From Myroides oncorhynchi (GTDB lineage Bacteria; Bacteroidota; Bacteroidia; Flavobacteriales; Flavobacteriaceae): DNA of 64,000 bases. A program made the translations under genes and the position numbers. The stretch spans positions 4,089,066 through 4,153,065 of the forward strand of contig NZ_JAJJMP010000001.1 of the NCBI RefSeq assembly GCF_020905415.1, read 5' to 3'. Positions 18,857 to 28,125 of the stretch are shown here, one piece after another. The notes beneath the pieces were generated by a model. That model did no database searches. It saw only the letters and a program-made list of their open reading frames with translations, and was not told where the DNA came from. How positions within the stretch are numbered: position 1 is the stretch's first letter; every line of letters begins with the position of its first letter.

Positions 18857-19261
18857 CTATCCATTCATGGCTACGTGAGACTCAAACTCTCCATTAGCCA
18901 TCTCTATTGATAAGAAATGCCCTCCGAAATACTCTCCTCCCTCATAAGTGAATTCTACCTCTGTATCTCCTGTAAAATATAAAGACAACAGGCTTAACTC
19001 TTCTCTAAAAGTATCTTCTGTCAGTCCCTCATTCTTTTCACTATAAACGTCATAAAGCTCTTCTACAATGACATCCTTTCCTTCTCCAGCATACTTCTCT
19101 AATTGACTCACTACGTCATTTATATCTTTTAGAATCTCTTCTAACTCGTCATTGCCATTGTATAATGAAATGTTTATCTCCTTGTTACCTAGAGTATATT
19201 CCATTTCTAATGTCTCTTCGTCATACTCAGATGCCTTAAAATCCTTTGCTGTTAATTTCAT
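18857..19261 (-). CDS. Acidic hypothetical protein (DUF2004-like)
   Basis: A 134-residue strongly acidic, soluble protein with a beta-rich C-terminal half (YEGGEYFGGHFLSIEMANG). It resembles small DUF2004/DUF2262-type proteins, which often occur among SUKH-like and immunity-like genes, but I am not certain of the family. It is 5 nt downstream of the gene at 19267 and clearly in the same transcription unit as the two SWIM proteins further upstream. No catalytic motif is visible. Confidence 0.6.
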   Translation of the reverse strand: MKLTAKDFKASEYDEETLEMEYTLGNKEINISLYNGNDELEEILKDINDVVSQLEKYAGEGKDVIVEELYDVYSEKNEGLTEDTFREELSLLSLYFTGDTEVEFTYEGGEYFGGHFLSIEMANGEFESHVAMNG

Positions 19262-19266
19262 ATCTA

Positions 19267-19896
19267 TTATTTACTTAATGCTTTATCTACTATTTCTATC
19301 AATTCCTGTGGAGTCATAAATGTATTCATAAACTCTTCTAAACTCCCTTCATTCGTCACCTCTCTAAAGAATACCTCATGGTCTGTACCGAACAGTGTAG
19401 GATTCTCTTGATTAGGATCTTCAACACAAATATAATAATGATCTGGAAAACCATAACTAAAAAACAACTGAATCATATCAGGGTGTTTTAATCCTGTAGC
19501 TTTCGTTACCTCACTAAAGTCTACCTCATCCTCACATAGAAAATCACTACTCCACTCCTCATAATCCTCAGTTCCTTCTTTATAAGGTGTGAAGGGCAGT
19601 GCTGTCCAAAATACTTGTCCTCTTCCTTCTTCAGTATCTATGTAATAGTGGGCGATCATCTTATTATAGAATGCCTGCTTATCAGTAGCAATCAACTCTT
19701 GATACCCATCGACATACTCCTCTATTCCATAAATTGGCTCTTGATCATCAGCCTCTGCCCAAGGCGTATCTTCAGGTTTTGGATATAGTACAGTATCAAA
19801 CTTAATTGCTATTAAATCCTCTGCTAAAGACTTCCCTTTTACCTGACTGATATCTCCACCTAGAGCCTTTATTCTATCTAGTATAGTTTGTTTCAT
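19267..19896 (-). CDS. Acidic hypothetical protein, SMI1/KNR4-like
   Basis: A 209-residue acidic soluble protein. The C-terminal part (NPTLFGTDHEVFFREVTNEG followed by LEEFMNTF) looks like the end of SMI1/KNR4 (SUKH) proteins, where a short DHE strand precedes a final SLEEFL helix. SUKH proteins frequently act as immunity or scaffold proteins. It lies between a SWIM protein (19947) and the DUF2004-like gene, in one minus-strand cluster. The SUKH call is an inference from pattern, not from a secure signature. Confidence 0.55.
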   Translation of the reverse strand: MKQTILDRIKALGGDISQVKGKSLAEDLIAIKFDTVLYPKPEDTPWAEADDQEPIYGIEEYVDGYQELIATDKQAFYNKMIAHYYIDTEEGRGQVFWTALPFTPYKEGTEDYEEWSSDFLCEDEVDFSEVTKATGLKHPDMIQLFFSYGFPDHYYICVEDPNQENPTLFGTDHEVFFREVTNEGSLEEFMNTFMTPQELIEIVDKALSK

Positions 19897-19946
19897 TATA
19901 TCACTATTAAATCTGTCTTAACGTATATTTTCAAATCTCATATACG

Positions 19947-21635
19947 CTATTGTTTACTAACAATTTTTGTCCAAATTAACTTATTTAGACTACCACTAGG
20001 TGCACTATACTTACTAAATTTACTAATAATATCACCTCGTTTATACTTCTGTAAAACAAAATCGACACATTCCTCCTGTTTACTCCCCCCCTTACTAAAC
20101 ATTCTGTAAGGAAATTGTCCAAGTAACATTATTCTATCCAATAACAATTTAGCATCTACTTGATATAATTTACTAGCGTATTTAAAAACCAATGATAAAG
20201 GTATATTACAATCAATAACATCCAACATCAGCTTATGCTCTTTATCTAGGTGCAATATCTCAAAATAAATCTCTGCTCTATCTCCATTTAGATTCATACT
20301 TCGTAGTTCCTCTTTGACTTTAGCTTTGAATACCTTTTTCTGCTTTATATTCTTAATATTATTCATAATAGACTTATAATCCTTGATATTAATATCTTTA
20401 AAAAACAAGTCTATTTGTGTCTCTAAAGCCTCATTACCTTTACCAAGTTTCTGTTGTATTTCAGCTAACGTGCGTTTTATATCGTTATTACTAAACAAAC
20501 AGAATTTCTCTTCTATAATCTCTATACAGAACTTCTCTGCATATATCAAGTCAATATCAACTATTCTATCTATCATGTATTCATTGTACTCATCATCATA
20601 CATAACAGGAGTTAACCTGTGATAATAAGTATCAAACAATTCATTTCTAATAATAACATTTAATAAAAAACGGTTGATGCTTCTATTATAACTAAAGGCA
20701 TTGGCATGTTCTCTATAGAAATCTTTTAATGCTATTATTTCTGAAATAAAGAACTCTAGATTATCTTTATCACTAGCCGTTTCTATTTCAACAAACAACT
20801 TCCACAATATAAAAGTCTCTAGATTATCCTGTACACTCTGAAGTTTTGTTCTTATAAATGTCAACTGTCCCTCTAATGCACCTCTATCTTTTACATTAAA
20901 TAATATGTGTAAAAAACGTTCTATAAACTTCTTTTCAAAAGTGTCCATACGACTACTCGTATAATATACTGACTCTCTAAATGTATGAAGCTTAGAAAGT
21001 ATTTCAACATAAATAGCAATAGCAATAGGTTTTGTAATATTGACTAACAGATAATCATTTACTGGCGCTAAAGCTAATGTAAACAGATCCACTAACTTCT
21101 TTACAGTCTGAGCATCTACTTCTTTCTTCCTCCCCACTGTAGTCTTTAGGATATCCGTCATCATCTTTTGGACATCCTCTACAGTATAATCGCGAACTTC
21201 TACTTTACCAAAAGTCAGTACAAACTCCTGCTCAATATCCTTGTTCTTTTTAAACAATTCTGCTAGCCATCCATATACATCCTCGTGATTAACCTCATGA
21301 AGTAAAGCCACACTCTCACTCATCTTCTTTTTAGTCAGGGTCTTCTTTACTACTGGTTTATCTACTATTTTTTTGCCTTTTAACGCATCTTCTATGCTCA
21401 TTAATAGTCTACCCTTATGTTGACAGATTTGCTCTTCATTAACTCCACAGTCACATTGCGTCTGCTCCACCTGCTTCCCCTTAAGGATTATATGCACATC
21501 GTGACTATCATTTCCTTCATCTATGTATGCTACCCAGTGCCCTTTCTTCTCCTCCTCGACTTCTCGTATAGGTAGTTTCCCTACCTTGATAGCTGTTTTA
21601 TTATCTATCTGCTTTAATATCTGTGCTATGGTCAT
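19947..21635 (-). CDS. SWIM zinc-finger protein, full-length paralogue A
   Basis: A 562-residue soluble protein. Residues 1-30 carry the family N-terminus (LPIREVEEEKKGHWVAYIDE), the SWIM finger is near 58-76 (CDC-x8-C-x-H in TQCDCGVNEEQICQHKGRLL), followed by a basic KKxVxKKxLTKKKMSES linker, then a long alpha-helical region probably made of helical repeats, and a conserved end (APSGSLNKLIW). It is clearly paralogous to the proteins at 21672 and 14356 over the whole N-terminal half. Function unknown; MoxR-VWA systems use SWIM proteins, but no MoxR or VWA gene is nearby. Confidence 0.75.
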   Translation of the reverse strand: MTIAQILKQIDNKTAIKVGKLPIREVEEEKKGHWVAYIDEGNDSHDVHIILKGKQVEQTQCDCGVNEEQICQHKGRLLMSIEDALKGKKIVDKPVVKKTLTKKKMSESVALLHEVNHEDVYGWLAELFKKNKDIEQEFVLTFGKVEVRDYTVEDVQKMMTDILKTTVGRKKEVDAQTVKKLVDLFTLALAPVNDYLLVNITKPIAIAIYVEILSKLHTFRESVYYTSSRMDTFEKKFIERFLHILFNVKDRGALEGQLTFIRTKLQSVQDNLETFILWKLFVEIETASDKDNLEFFISEIIALKDFYREHANAFSYNRSINRFLLNVIIRNELFDTYYHRLTPVMYDDEYNEYMIDRIVDIDLIYAEKFCIEIIEEKFCLFSNNDIKRTLAEIQQKLGKGNEALETQIDLFFKDINIKDYKSIMNNIKNIKQKKVFKAKVKEELRSMNLNGDRAEIYFEILHLDKEHKLMLDVIDCNIPLSLVFKYASKLYQVDAKLLLDRIMLLGQFPYRMFSKGGSKQEECVDFVLQKYKRGDIISKFSKYSAPSGSLNKLIWTKIVSKQ

Positions 21636-21671
21636 TGTTTACTTATTTATTAAGACGCTCTGGCTATTACT

Positions 21672-23336
21672 TTATATCAAACTTATTATCAATTCATTTA
21701 AACTACCAGAATAAGAATAGTAATTTTTCTCATCTTTCTTAAACATCTTTCGAATAATATCTTTAGGGTAATTATCTACTATAAACTGAGCTAATTCTTC
21801 AATATTAGCCACATTAAATCTCTTAGTTTGTCCTACTCTGCTTACTCGTTCTAAAAACTTATCACTATCACATTTAAAGAGTAATTCTTTAAAATGATTA
21901 ACTAAGGCTTGAGAGGTAGAAGAACTAATGCTTTCCACCATCTTTTTATACTTCCCTTCATATTCTAAAACCTGAAAATACACCAATTTTTCTTCGTTAT
22001 AACTATTGCGAAATTTTTCTAATACTTTCTTTTTAAACTTACCTAAGTCCACTTTATCCTCTAAATAGGTAGAGATATATACATAATCATCAAATTTGTA
22101 GTTAAAAAAGAATACTTGTATCTTTATACGAGCGGACTCATTAGTCATATTTTGCAGTTCATAAGCACTGATTAATATCTCACAATATCCCACAGACTCA
22201 CAATCAACATAATTTTTTCTCAACATACCCTTACAGTGCTTTATGACAAGAATAGCATCAATAGGAAGTAAAGCATTTAATAAGGCACAATTATATTCAG
22301 GAGCATATTCATTTATTTCGAACTCCTTATGATAGTCTTTAAATAACTGTTGTTCTACTAAAATATCTAAAAATATCTGTAGTATATAAGTGCTGAATCC
22401 ACTTCTCCTACCTACAATTGTTTCCATTATTTTACCTACTTCACGCCCACAAAACAGTTTAGTTTCTACATCTGCTTTTTCATAAATTTTTTGAAATATT
22501 TCTATTAAAATTGCCAACACAGTATTCTGCTTATTAACTACTATTTGCTTAGATAAGTAATGTATACTATTGTGAACTACCTCTATATCATTCACATTTA
22601 GCAAAGACAAAATAAAATTAGTAATTAAAGATTCTGCATAAGTACCAAGCCTTTTACTTGTGAACTTTACAGTGTATTTCAACTGTAAAAGCTCTTCATA
22701 AATAATCACATAAATATCCAGTGCTATAGGCTTACTAATATTAAAAACCAAAAACTTCTCAATAGGTTCAACTGTAAGAGTAAGCAGATTCACAAACTTC
22801 TTAATATCATCAGCACTCGCGCTCTTTCGTTTCCCAAAAGAAGAAGATATCGTTTTTTTTATAATATCTCTGACCTGCTTTGCTGTATATACAATATCTT
22901 CTTGCTTCTTAAACTTTAAGAGAAACTCTTGCTCTACTGCTTTCTCTTTTGCAAACAACTCCACAAACCACAGATATACTTCCTCTTGATTCGCTTCATG
23001 CAAGACAGTTGCGCTCTCACTCATTTTCTTTTTGGTAATAGGTTTCTTAAGAACAGATTTGCCCACTGCCTTTTTCCCTTTTAAAGTATCGTCTATAGCC
23101 ATAAGTAACTTAGTTTGGTGTGAACACATGACTATATTGTCAATCTCACATTCACAACTTCTACTAAGTACTTGTTTCCCATCAATTACAATCTGTACAT
23201 CGTAACTTTCCTCTTTATCATCTACAAACGCTATCCAGTGTCCTTTACTCTCTTCCTCTACTTCACGTATAGATAATTGGGCTGCTTTTCTTACAGTAGC
23301 TCTTTCTACAAATTTTAACAACTGTGCTATTGTCAT
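21672..23336 (-). CDS. SWIM zinc-finger protein, full-length paralogue B
   Basis: A 554-residue paralogue of the preceding protein with the same order: N-terminus LSIREVEEESKGHWIAFVDD, SWIM finger CEC-x7-C-x-H (SCECEIDNIVMCSHQTKLLM), basic linker with TKKKMSES, a long helical region, and the terminal SGSLNELI word. It is 36 nt upstream of paralogue A and in the same orientation, so the pair probably arose by tandem duplication and is co-transcribed. The 14356 gene is a truncated third member. No enzyme motif is seen. Confidence 0.75.
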   Translation of the reverse strand: MTIAQLLKFVERATVRKAAQLSIREVEEESKGHWIAFVDDKEESYDVQIVIDGKQVLSRSCECEIDNIVMCSHQTKLLMAIDDTLKGKKAVGKSVLKKPITKKKMSESATVLHEANQEEVYLWFVELFAKEKAVEQEFLLKFKKQEDIVYTAKQVRDIIKKTISSSFGKRKSASADDIKKFVNLLTLTVEPIEKFLVFNISKPIALDIYVIIYEELLQLKYTVKFTSKRLGTYAESLITNFILSLLNVNDIEVVHNSIHYLSKQIVVNKQNTVLAILIEIFQKIYEKADVETKLFCGREVGKIMETIVGRRSGFSTYILQIFLDILVEQQLFKDYHKEFEINEYAPEYNCALLNALLPIDAILVIKHCKGMLRKNYVDCESVGYCEILISAYELQNMTNESARIKIQVFFFNYKFDDYVYISTYLEDKVDLGKFKKKVLEKFRNSYNEEKLVYFQVLEYEGKYKKMVESISSSTSQALVNHFKELLFKCDSDKFLERVSRVGQTKRFNVANIEELAQFIVDNYPKDIIRKMFKKDEKNYYSYSGSLNELIISLI

Positions 23337-23365
23337 CTTTTACTTTTTTCTATCTACAAATATAC

Positions 23366-24010
23366 TTACTCTTCCCAAACTCTCCTTTCTTTGCTACAAT
23401 ACCCTGTCACCATATCTAATACATCATCTATCTTATCTCTCCAACCAGGCACTATATCATATACTTTCGCCAATGCAGTCAATGTTTCTATTGCTCTATT
23501 TTGCCTTCCTCCTTGAGCTCTATACTCTTTTAGATAAGCTAATACCTCAGCAGTGAAAGTCTGCTGTCCATTAATTAGCAAATCTAATATATACTGTCTT
23601 AGCATAACATCTAACTTGACTTGAGGCAGTATATTTCGTAACTGAATACCTAAGTCCTCTATATCCTTATAAAGGATGTGATAATCAGCGAGACCAGACA
23701 TTGTAGTTGAGTGAGAAGCATCTGCCCGACGTAGATAAACCACAGGCTTTCCTTGTGATTTAGCATATCCTGCCTCTATTCCTATCCCGATACCCTTATC
23801 TGTTGTCTCTGCCAATAAGCAACAACTCTCATCGATATCCTTTATCGCCTGAGTCATCATCTCTTTCTCTTGATGAAGCGCAAATGTATACTGTTCTATA
23901 AACACAAATGGTTTATATCCTATAGCTTCTATCTCTTCTTTTATCATATCTGTAACTTCTCTTAACTCCTGTTGCATAGAGAAACTACACGAAATATATA
24001 TTTGGTTCAT
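23366..24010 (-). CDS. Nucleoside 2-deoxyribosyltransferase-like protein
   Basis: A 214-residue protein whose N-terminal ~130 residues resemble the nucleoside 2-deoxyribosyltransferase/Toll-like Rossmann fold: IYISCSFSMQQ start, acidic DIDESCCLLAETTDKGIGIG (equivalent of the D/E substrate loop), then EAGYAKSQGKPVVYLRR. The C-terminal ~80 residues are helical. Such domains act as enzymes on nucleosides or as NAD-consuming or signal-recognition modules. It is first in the minus-strand SWIM cluster, 29 nt upstream of paralogue B, so it may belong to the same function. An IS lies just upstream and could have replaced its original promoter. Confidence 0.6.
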   Translation of the reverse strand: MNQIYISCSFSMQQELREVTDMIKEEIEAIGYKPFVFIEQYTFALHQEKEMMTQAIKDIDESCCLLAETTDKGIGIGIEAGYAKSQGKPVVYLRRADASHSTTMSGLADYHILYKDIEDLGIQLRNILPQVKLDVMLRQYILDLLINGQQTFTAEVLAYLKEYRAQGGRQNRAIETLTALAKVYDIVPGWRDKIDDVLDMVTGYCSKERRVWEE

Positions 24011-24063
24011 TTAATATTTTTCTAAAGAGGAAAGATAGTTATTCTCATTTTAATATTACATAA

Positions 24064-25639
24064 CTCAAGTTTCGCACCTCAAAAAAATTATGTAAGTGGT
24101 TGATGTTTAAAGTTAACAGTATTTAGTAAGAGTTCAAAATCTTCTATACTTGATATTACTTTAGCTGTAAACTCTACAATATCAATGTTGTAAGTCTAAT
24201 TTTTCAATAAATTCCAAAATTAGACTTACAACAGCTAATATCCTTATATTTAATTTGTGTTCAATATAGTCTTGTTTCAAATCTTTAAACAACCCGCCTA
24301 AGGTTTCATAAGCTTCCATACGGTATCGAATACTAGCAAGTAAATACTGAGTCATTGTAATTGTTATTTGTGCAATGTGAACATCGAAGTTCGTTGACTG
24401 ACATTTTCCAAGTTTAAAGAGTTGCTTCGCTTCTTTAAAAAAAACTTCAATTGACCACCTAATACTGTAAATTTCAATTGCTTTGATAAAAGTTAATGCG
24501 GTGTCTGTAGCTATTAAAGTATGCCATTTACCATTCTGACCACGTTTTGAAATAAAAACAGCAACTTTAAGTCCATCGATTTCAGATATGTAGTGATAAT
24601 AATAGTAATTAAGTTTACGACATCTTTTAGGCTTAAGTTGCTGTTTCTTAAGTTGTGAAATGGTCTTAACTTTGGATTCAACTTCAATTTTACTATTGTA
24701 TTTATACATTCCAATAATATGAATTGTCTTGCCAAGACTACGTATTTTTTTAAGTAAACTAATACTAGTAAACCAAGTATCCATTAAAACATAATCTATT
24801 GCTATTTTACGCTTTATAATCCTTGAAAACATTTGTATTAGTACATCCGTCTTCTTTTTGTTTAGTTCTGTATATCTTTTTGAAGCAACCGTTTTAGGGC
24901 ATCTAGTGGTCTTTTTTTGCTCTTTACGTTGCTTTATTGTTAAACCATATTTTTGTTTTGATTTTTTATTCTCACGATGTAAACTAAAATCAATTGGAAT
25001 AAAAATACTCCCATTCCAATATCCTGCTACTAGTAATTTGAATCCTAGATAGTATGTCTTTGAAACATGATTGTATATTTTTGAGATACCTTCGATAGTT
25101 TCTCCTGTTTTATGAAGGTCTGTATCATCAAAAATTAAACACTTCGTTGCATTTTCTGTTGAAGTAAAAAGCTCCTCCTTTTGTAAATATTGTTTTACAA
25201 ACTGAAATAGAAATGATCTCCAATTGATGTTTTGATTTGCTAAAAGTCGATAGTAAGAATCTTTACCACATAAACTTATACCTGAGTTTTTGCTACTGAC
25301 AAGTTCATTAATGCTTTGAATACCAATAATAGAAAAGACTAAGAGTGAACCGATTAATTGTTCAAAAGAATAACCCGCTTTCTTGCACCAGTTAAATTGG
25401 TTTTTAATTTTATTGAATCCTAAAATATTTAGATGCGCCTGTAGATATTCAGAACTCATCCAAACCTTTTTAAACTTTCCTTTTAATTCTTCAACTTTAG
25501 TAATATCTTCGTGTTGTAGCATGTTTTGTACTTTGTGTGTGGTAACTTAAAGATACAATAAAACCAAGGGAACCCCCTTGGTTTGCATGCTATTTTTTTA
25601 TCCTTTTAAACCCTGTGAAATAGGGGTGCGAAACTTGAG
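24064..25639. mobile_element. IS4-type insertion sequence, complete
   Basis: A 1576-bp element bounded by perfect 15-bp inverted repeats CTCAAGTTTCGCACC (24064-24078) and GGTGCGAAACTTGAG (25625-25639). It is flanked by an 8-bp direct repeat TTACATAA (24056-24063 and 25640-25647), the target duplication. It contains one transposase gene on the minus strand (24182-25522). Intact ends, intact target duplication and an intact transposase suggest recent arrival. It sits between the nucleoside-deoxyribosyltransferase-like gene and the fic pseudogene. Confidence 0.93.
24182..25522 (-). CDS. IS4-family DDE transposase
   Basis: A 446-residue transposase. Catalytic residues: first Asp in LIFDDTDLHKTGE (near residue 130), second Asp in YVLMDTWFTSISLLKK (near 245), and Glu in the YREK signature Y-x2-R-x3-E-x6-K (YSIRWSIEVFFKEAK, near 365). 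The YREK motif is the hallmark of the IS4 group. The frame is uninterrupted and located wholly between the inverted repeats. A -7-like element is not obvious inside the left end. Confidence 0.92.
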   Translation of the reverse strand: MLQHEDITKVEELKGKFKKVWMSSEYLQAHLNILGFNKIKNQFNWCKKAGYSFEQLIGSLLVFSIIGIQSINELVSSKNSGISLCGKDSYYRLLANQNINWRSFLFQFVKQYLQKEELFTSTENATKCLIFDDTDLHKTGETIEGISKIYNHVSKTYYLGFKLLVAGYWNGSIFIPIDFSLHRENKKSKQKYGLTIKQRKEQKKTTRCPKTVASKRYTELNKKKTDVLIQMFSRIIKRKIAIDYVLMDTWFTSISLLKKIRSLGKTIHIIGMYKYNSKIEVESKVKTISQLKKQQLKPKRCRKLNYYYYHYISEIDGLKVAVFISKRGQNGKWHTLIATDTALTFIKAIEIYSIRWSIEVFFKEAKQLFKLGKCQSTNFDVHIAQITITMTQYLLASIRYRMEAYETLGGLFKDLKQDYIEHKLNIRILAVVSLILEFIEKLDLQH

Positions 25640-25712
25640 TTACATAATTAAACAATACCTCATTACTTCACACCCATATACTATCAAATATGTCTTTACA
25701 GCTTGACTATAC

Positions 25713-25728
25713 TTGCCGTTATCGGCAA
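25713..25728. promoter_or_regulatory. Palindrome upstream of fic, likely operator
   Basis: TTGCCGTTATCGGCAA is a perfect 6-bp inverted repeat with a 4-nt centre, ending 15 bp before the fic ATG at 25744. Because the Fic protein (if read through) begins with a helix-turn-helix-like segment, an autoregulatory operator is a reasonable guess. Confidence 0.5.
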
Positions 25729-25743
25729 AACACGAATAACCCT

Positions 25744-26634
25744 ATGAACTATATTTCAGTTAAAGAGTTTGCTATCAAATGAAATGTCTCAGAGAGAACA
25801 GCGCGTAACTACTGTACCACAGGTAAGATACAAGGGGCTTTTATAACTGGCAAAACTTGGAATATACCAGCAGATGCTCCAATACCACAAAAAGCACAAA
25901 CTAGAAAATTCAGTAACAATCTCCTTTTAAATCACTTAAAAGAACAAAAAGATATGAAGTTAAAAGGAGGTATCTATCATCGTACGCAGATAGATCTGAC
26001 TTATAATTCTAACAGAATTGAGGGAAGTAAACTTACACAAGATCAGACGCGATATATGTTCGAGACCAATACTATAGGTGCAACTAAGGATAGTGTGAAT
26101 GTGGATGACATCATAGAAACGACAAATCACTTTAGCTGTATAAATCTAATCATAGATAAAGCGAAAGTGAAGTTAACAGAATCACTTATTAAAGAACTAC
26201 ATTACATACTTAAATCTGGTACATCTGATGCACGTAAAGAGTGGTTTAATGTATGTGATTATAAGAAACTCCCTAATGAAGTGGGAGGCAATAAAACCTG
26301 TCATCCAAAGGAAGTCTCTAACCAAATGAGAAAACTAATTACCTCTTATAACAACATAGATAATAAATCAATAGAGGACATCATAGACTTCCACTATCAC
26401 TTCGGAATAATCCGTCCGTTCCAAGATGGCAATGGTCGCATAGGTCGTCTAATTATGTTTAAAGAATGTCTTGCGAATAATATTGTTCCATTTATTATTG
26501 AAGATGACATCAAAATGTTTTATTATCGCGGTTTACAAGAATGGCCAACTATTAAAGAATATCTGCTAGACACCTGTCTTTCTGCTCAAGATCAGTACAA
26601 AGCCATCCTAGACTATTTCGAAATTAAATATTAG
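25744..26634 (+). pseudogene. Fic-domain gene with early stop codon and altered catalytic motif
   Basis: The reading frame from ATG 25744 encodes MNYISVKEFAIK, then TGA (25780-25782), then continues in frame NVSERTARNYCTTGKIQG and on to the Fic domain, 296 codons in all. The N-terminal segment looks like an HTH in which a Trp (TGG to TGA) is expected at codon 13. The Fic domain from 25954 is complete: inhibitory motif SNRIEG (S-x3-E-G) near residue 88 of the full frame, and FIC core IIRPFQDGNGRIGRLIMF. The usual catalytic His of HPF is Arg here (CGT, one base from CAT), so AMP transfer should be abolished even if translation restarts at the ATG at 25954. Two disabling changes in one gene suggest inactivation. 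Confidence 0.75.
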
Positions 26635-26809
26635 TTACGAAATAAAACAATATCCCCACTTCTTGCTGAATAACAGCATATTTATATCACCATTCGTGCT
26701 CACAGCCCTTCTGTCAGCAACAACACTGCACGCATAGGGCAGGCATTCGGCAATGATTATAGATAGTCGCAAGAATATGACACCCCATTTATCAGCGCCT
26801 TTAAAAACA

Positions 26810-26841
26810 AAAAAACCTCGAATAGGATTATCTATTCGAGG
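26810..26841 (-). terminator. Terminator of lipoprotein gene
   Basis: CCTCGAATAG (26816-26825) pairs with CTATTCGAGG (26832-26841) around a 6-nt loop; the minus strand then has seven T. The preceding interval 26635-26809 has no gene; one plus-strand frame there reads protein-like words but is broken by stops. Confidence 0.85.
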
Positions 26842-26867
26842 CTGATTAGTTCAACATTGATTCTAAG

Positions 26868-27449
26868 TTAAAACTCATATACTTCAAGTTGTTTCTCGTC
26901 GAATACAACTTCAGCGTGACCACTTGGTGCATCATAAGATGCTTTAGCTACCACAGATGGATTAGATGGGTATGTTCCATTAGCATATACTAATGACTTC
27001 CACTCTCCACCTGATTTCACAGTTAGAATTTTCCAATCATTATCTACAGTAGGTTCTACAAAAATAGCTCCTTGCATTACCGTAAACTTCGTTATTAATT
27101 TATAGTTCGAATCTAATAATAACATTGTACATCCTCCTGAACCACAGAAATAAGAACCTGGTAAACTTACAAAAGTCTCTTTTTTGCCATCATTATTTAA
27201 GTCTATTGAATATAACTTAAACTGACGATCAGTTTCTGTCATTGTCTTCAAGTCAGCATCTGTCAAAAGCTCATTCTTAATAAAATTACTTACTCCTAAC
27301 ACCACATCTGATCCTAAAGCATCAGCCTTAGGTTCTTGAAACTCTATTACCTCTTCTAGAGGTTCGATAGCCTCTATTTTCTTTTCTTTCTTACACGAAG
27401 TCAATGCTAGTCCTCCACATAAAATAACTAGTAAACTTAATCTTTTCAT
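26868..27449 (-). CDS. Hypothetical lipoprotein
   Basis: A 193-residue lipoprotein. The start at 27449 (MKRLSLLVILCGGLALTSCK) is chosen over the upstream ATG at 27479 because it opens directly with a signal peptide whose lipobox LTSC is at residues 16-19. The mature part is Glu-rich at first, then contains YSIDLNNDGKKETFVSLPG, an FG-GAP/EF-like DxNxDGxxE calcium-type loop, and a Cys-containing GSGGCTML word. Probably anchored in the outer or inner membrane facing the periplasm. No family name is assigned. Monocistronic with its own terminator. Confidence 0.75.
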   Translation of the reverse strand: MKRLSLLVILCGGLALTSCKKEKKIEAIEPLEEVIEFQEPKADALGSDVVLGVSNFIKNELLTDADLKTMTETDRQFKLYSIDLNNDGKKETFVSLPGSYFCGSGGCTMLLLDSNYKLITKFTVMQGAIFVEPTVDNDWKILTVKSGGEWKSLVYANGTYPSNPSVVAKASYDAPSGHAEVVFDEKQLEVYEF

Positions 27450-27712
27450 ACCTATTAAAAAATCGTTTGTATCGTACAAATATGGACAAAGAAGTTTGAT
27501 TTTCCTTCATTAAAGTAACTTATTTTTTAAGCGCTACTATTTCTCCTTTTCTTTCTAAAACAGTTCAATTACTTACTAAGATTATGCCAATGCTCCAATA
27601 TTCTCAATTAAGACAAAACAACAAAAACACATTAAAACAAACAATTACCTACATTTATCAAATATTTAAACATCAAAATATAAAAAATATCCAAAAAGTA
27701 TATACCTAAGAT

Positions 27713-27742
27713 TTGGAGGTATCAATATTTTTTATAGTTTTG
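27713..27742 (+). promoter_or_regulatory. Bacteroidota-type promoter of the PadR/membrane-protein operon
   Basis: TTG (27713-27715), 19 bp, then TAGTTTTG (27735-27742), an exact match to TTG-N19-TAnnTTTG. Transcription would start near 27748, so the start codon must be downstream; this selects the ATG at 27764. Confidence 0.8.
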
Positions 27743-27763
27743 TTATACATAAGAATCTTAAGT

Positions 27764-28099
27764 ATGAAAAAGCAACAACAATTATATAAAGGAAGTCTCA
27801 ATGCCATCATTATGAAATTACTTGATCAGAATGGGCGAATGTATGGATATGAGATTACACAGAAGGTAAAGGAGGTAACCGAAGGCGAAATGAGTTTAAC
27901 GGAAGGAGCGCTCTACCCTGCCCTCCATAAACTAGAGGCTGACGGCTTCTTAGATGTAGAACTAGAGCGTGTAGATGGACGAGTACGTAAGTACTATAAA
28001 CTCACCGAGTCTGGAGTAAAAGAAACTACTTCTAAAATGGAAGAGCTTGAAAGCTTTATCCGCAATATGCAGAACATTGTCAACCTAAAATTGACATAA
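27764..28099 (+). CDS. PadR-family transcriptional regulator
   Basis: A 111-residue winged-helix regulator: LYKGSLNAIIMKLLDQNG, YGYEITQKVKEV, LTEGALYPALHKLEADGFL and a wing VDGRVRKYYKLTESG. The ATG at 27713 would add 17 residues but precedes the promoter's likely start site, so 27764 is used. It heads a unit of seven further genes, six of which begin with a small helical domain resembling the HAAS domain known to be linked with PadR regulators. It is likely to autoregulate and to be controlled by one or more of these membrane proteins. Confidence 0.9.
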   Translation: MKKQQQLYKGSLNAIIMKLLDQNGRMYGYEITQKVKEVTEGEMSLTEGALYPALHKLEADGFLDVELERVDGRVRKYYKLTESGVKETTSKMEELESFIRNMQNIVNLKLT

Positions 28100-28125
28100 T
28101 TGGCAACCACCAAAGACAAAACACA

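Noticed and set aside
18857..24010. MoxR-VWA-SWIM ternary system
   Set aside because: SWIM fingers are present but neither a MoxR ATPase nor a VWA protein is encoded nearby.
26640..26809. Protein-like words in the plus strand after fic (ARIGQAFGNDY, EYDTPFISAFKNK)
   Set aside because: The frame is interrupted by at least two stops, has no start and matches no family I recognise; too weak to list as a gene remnant.
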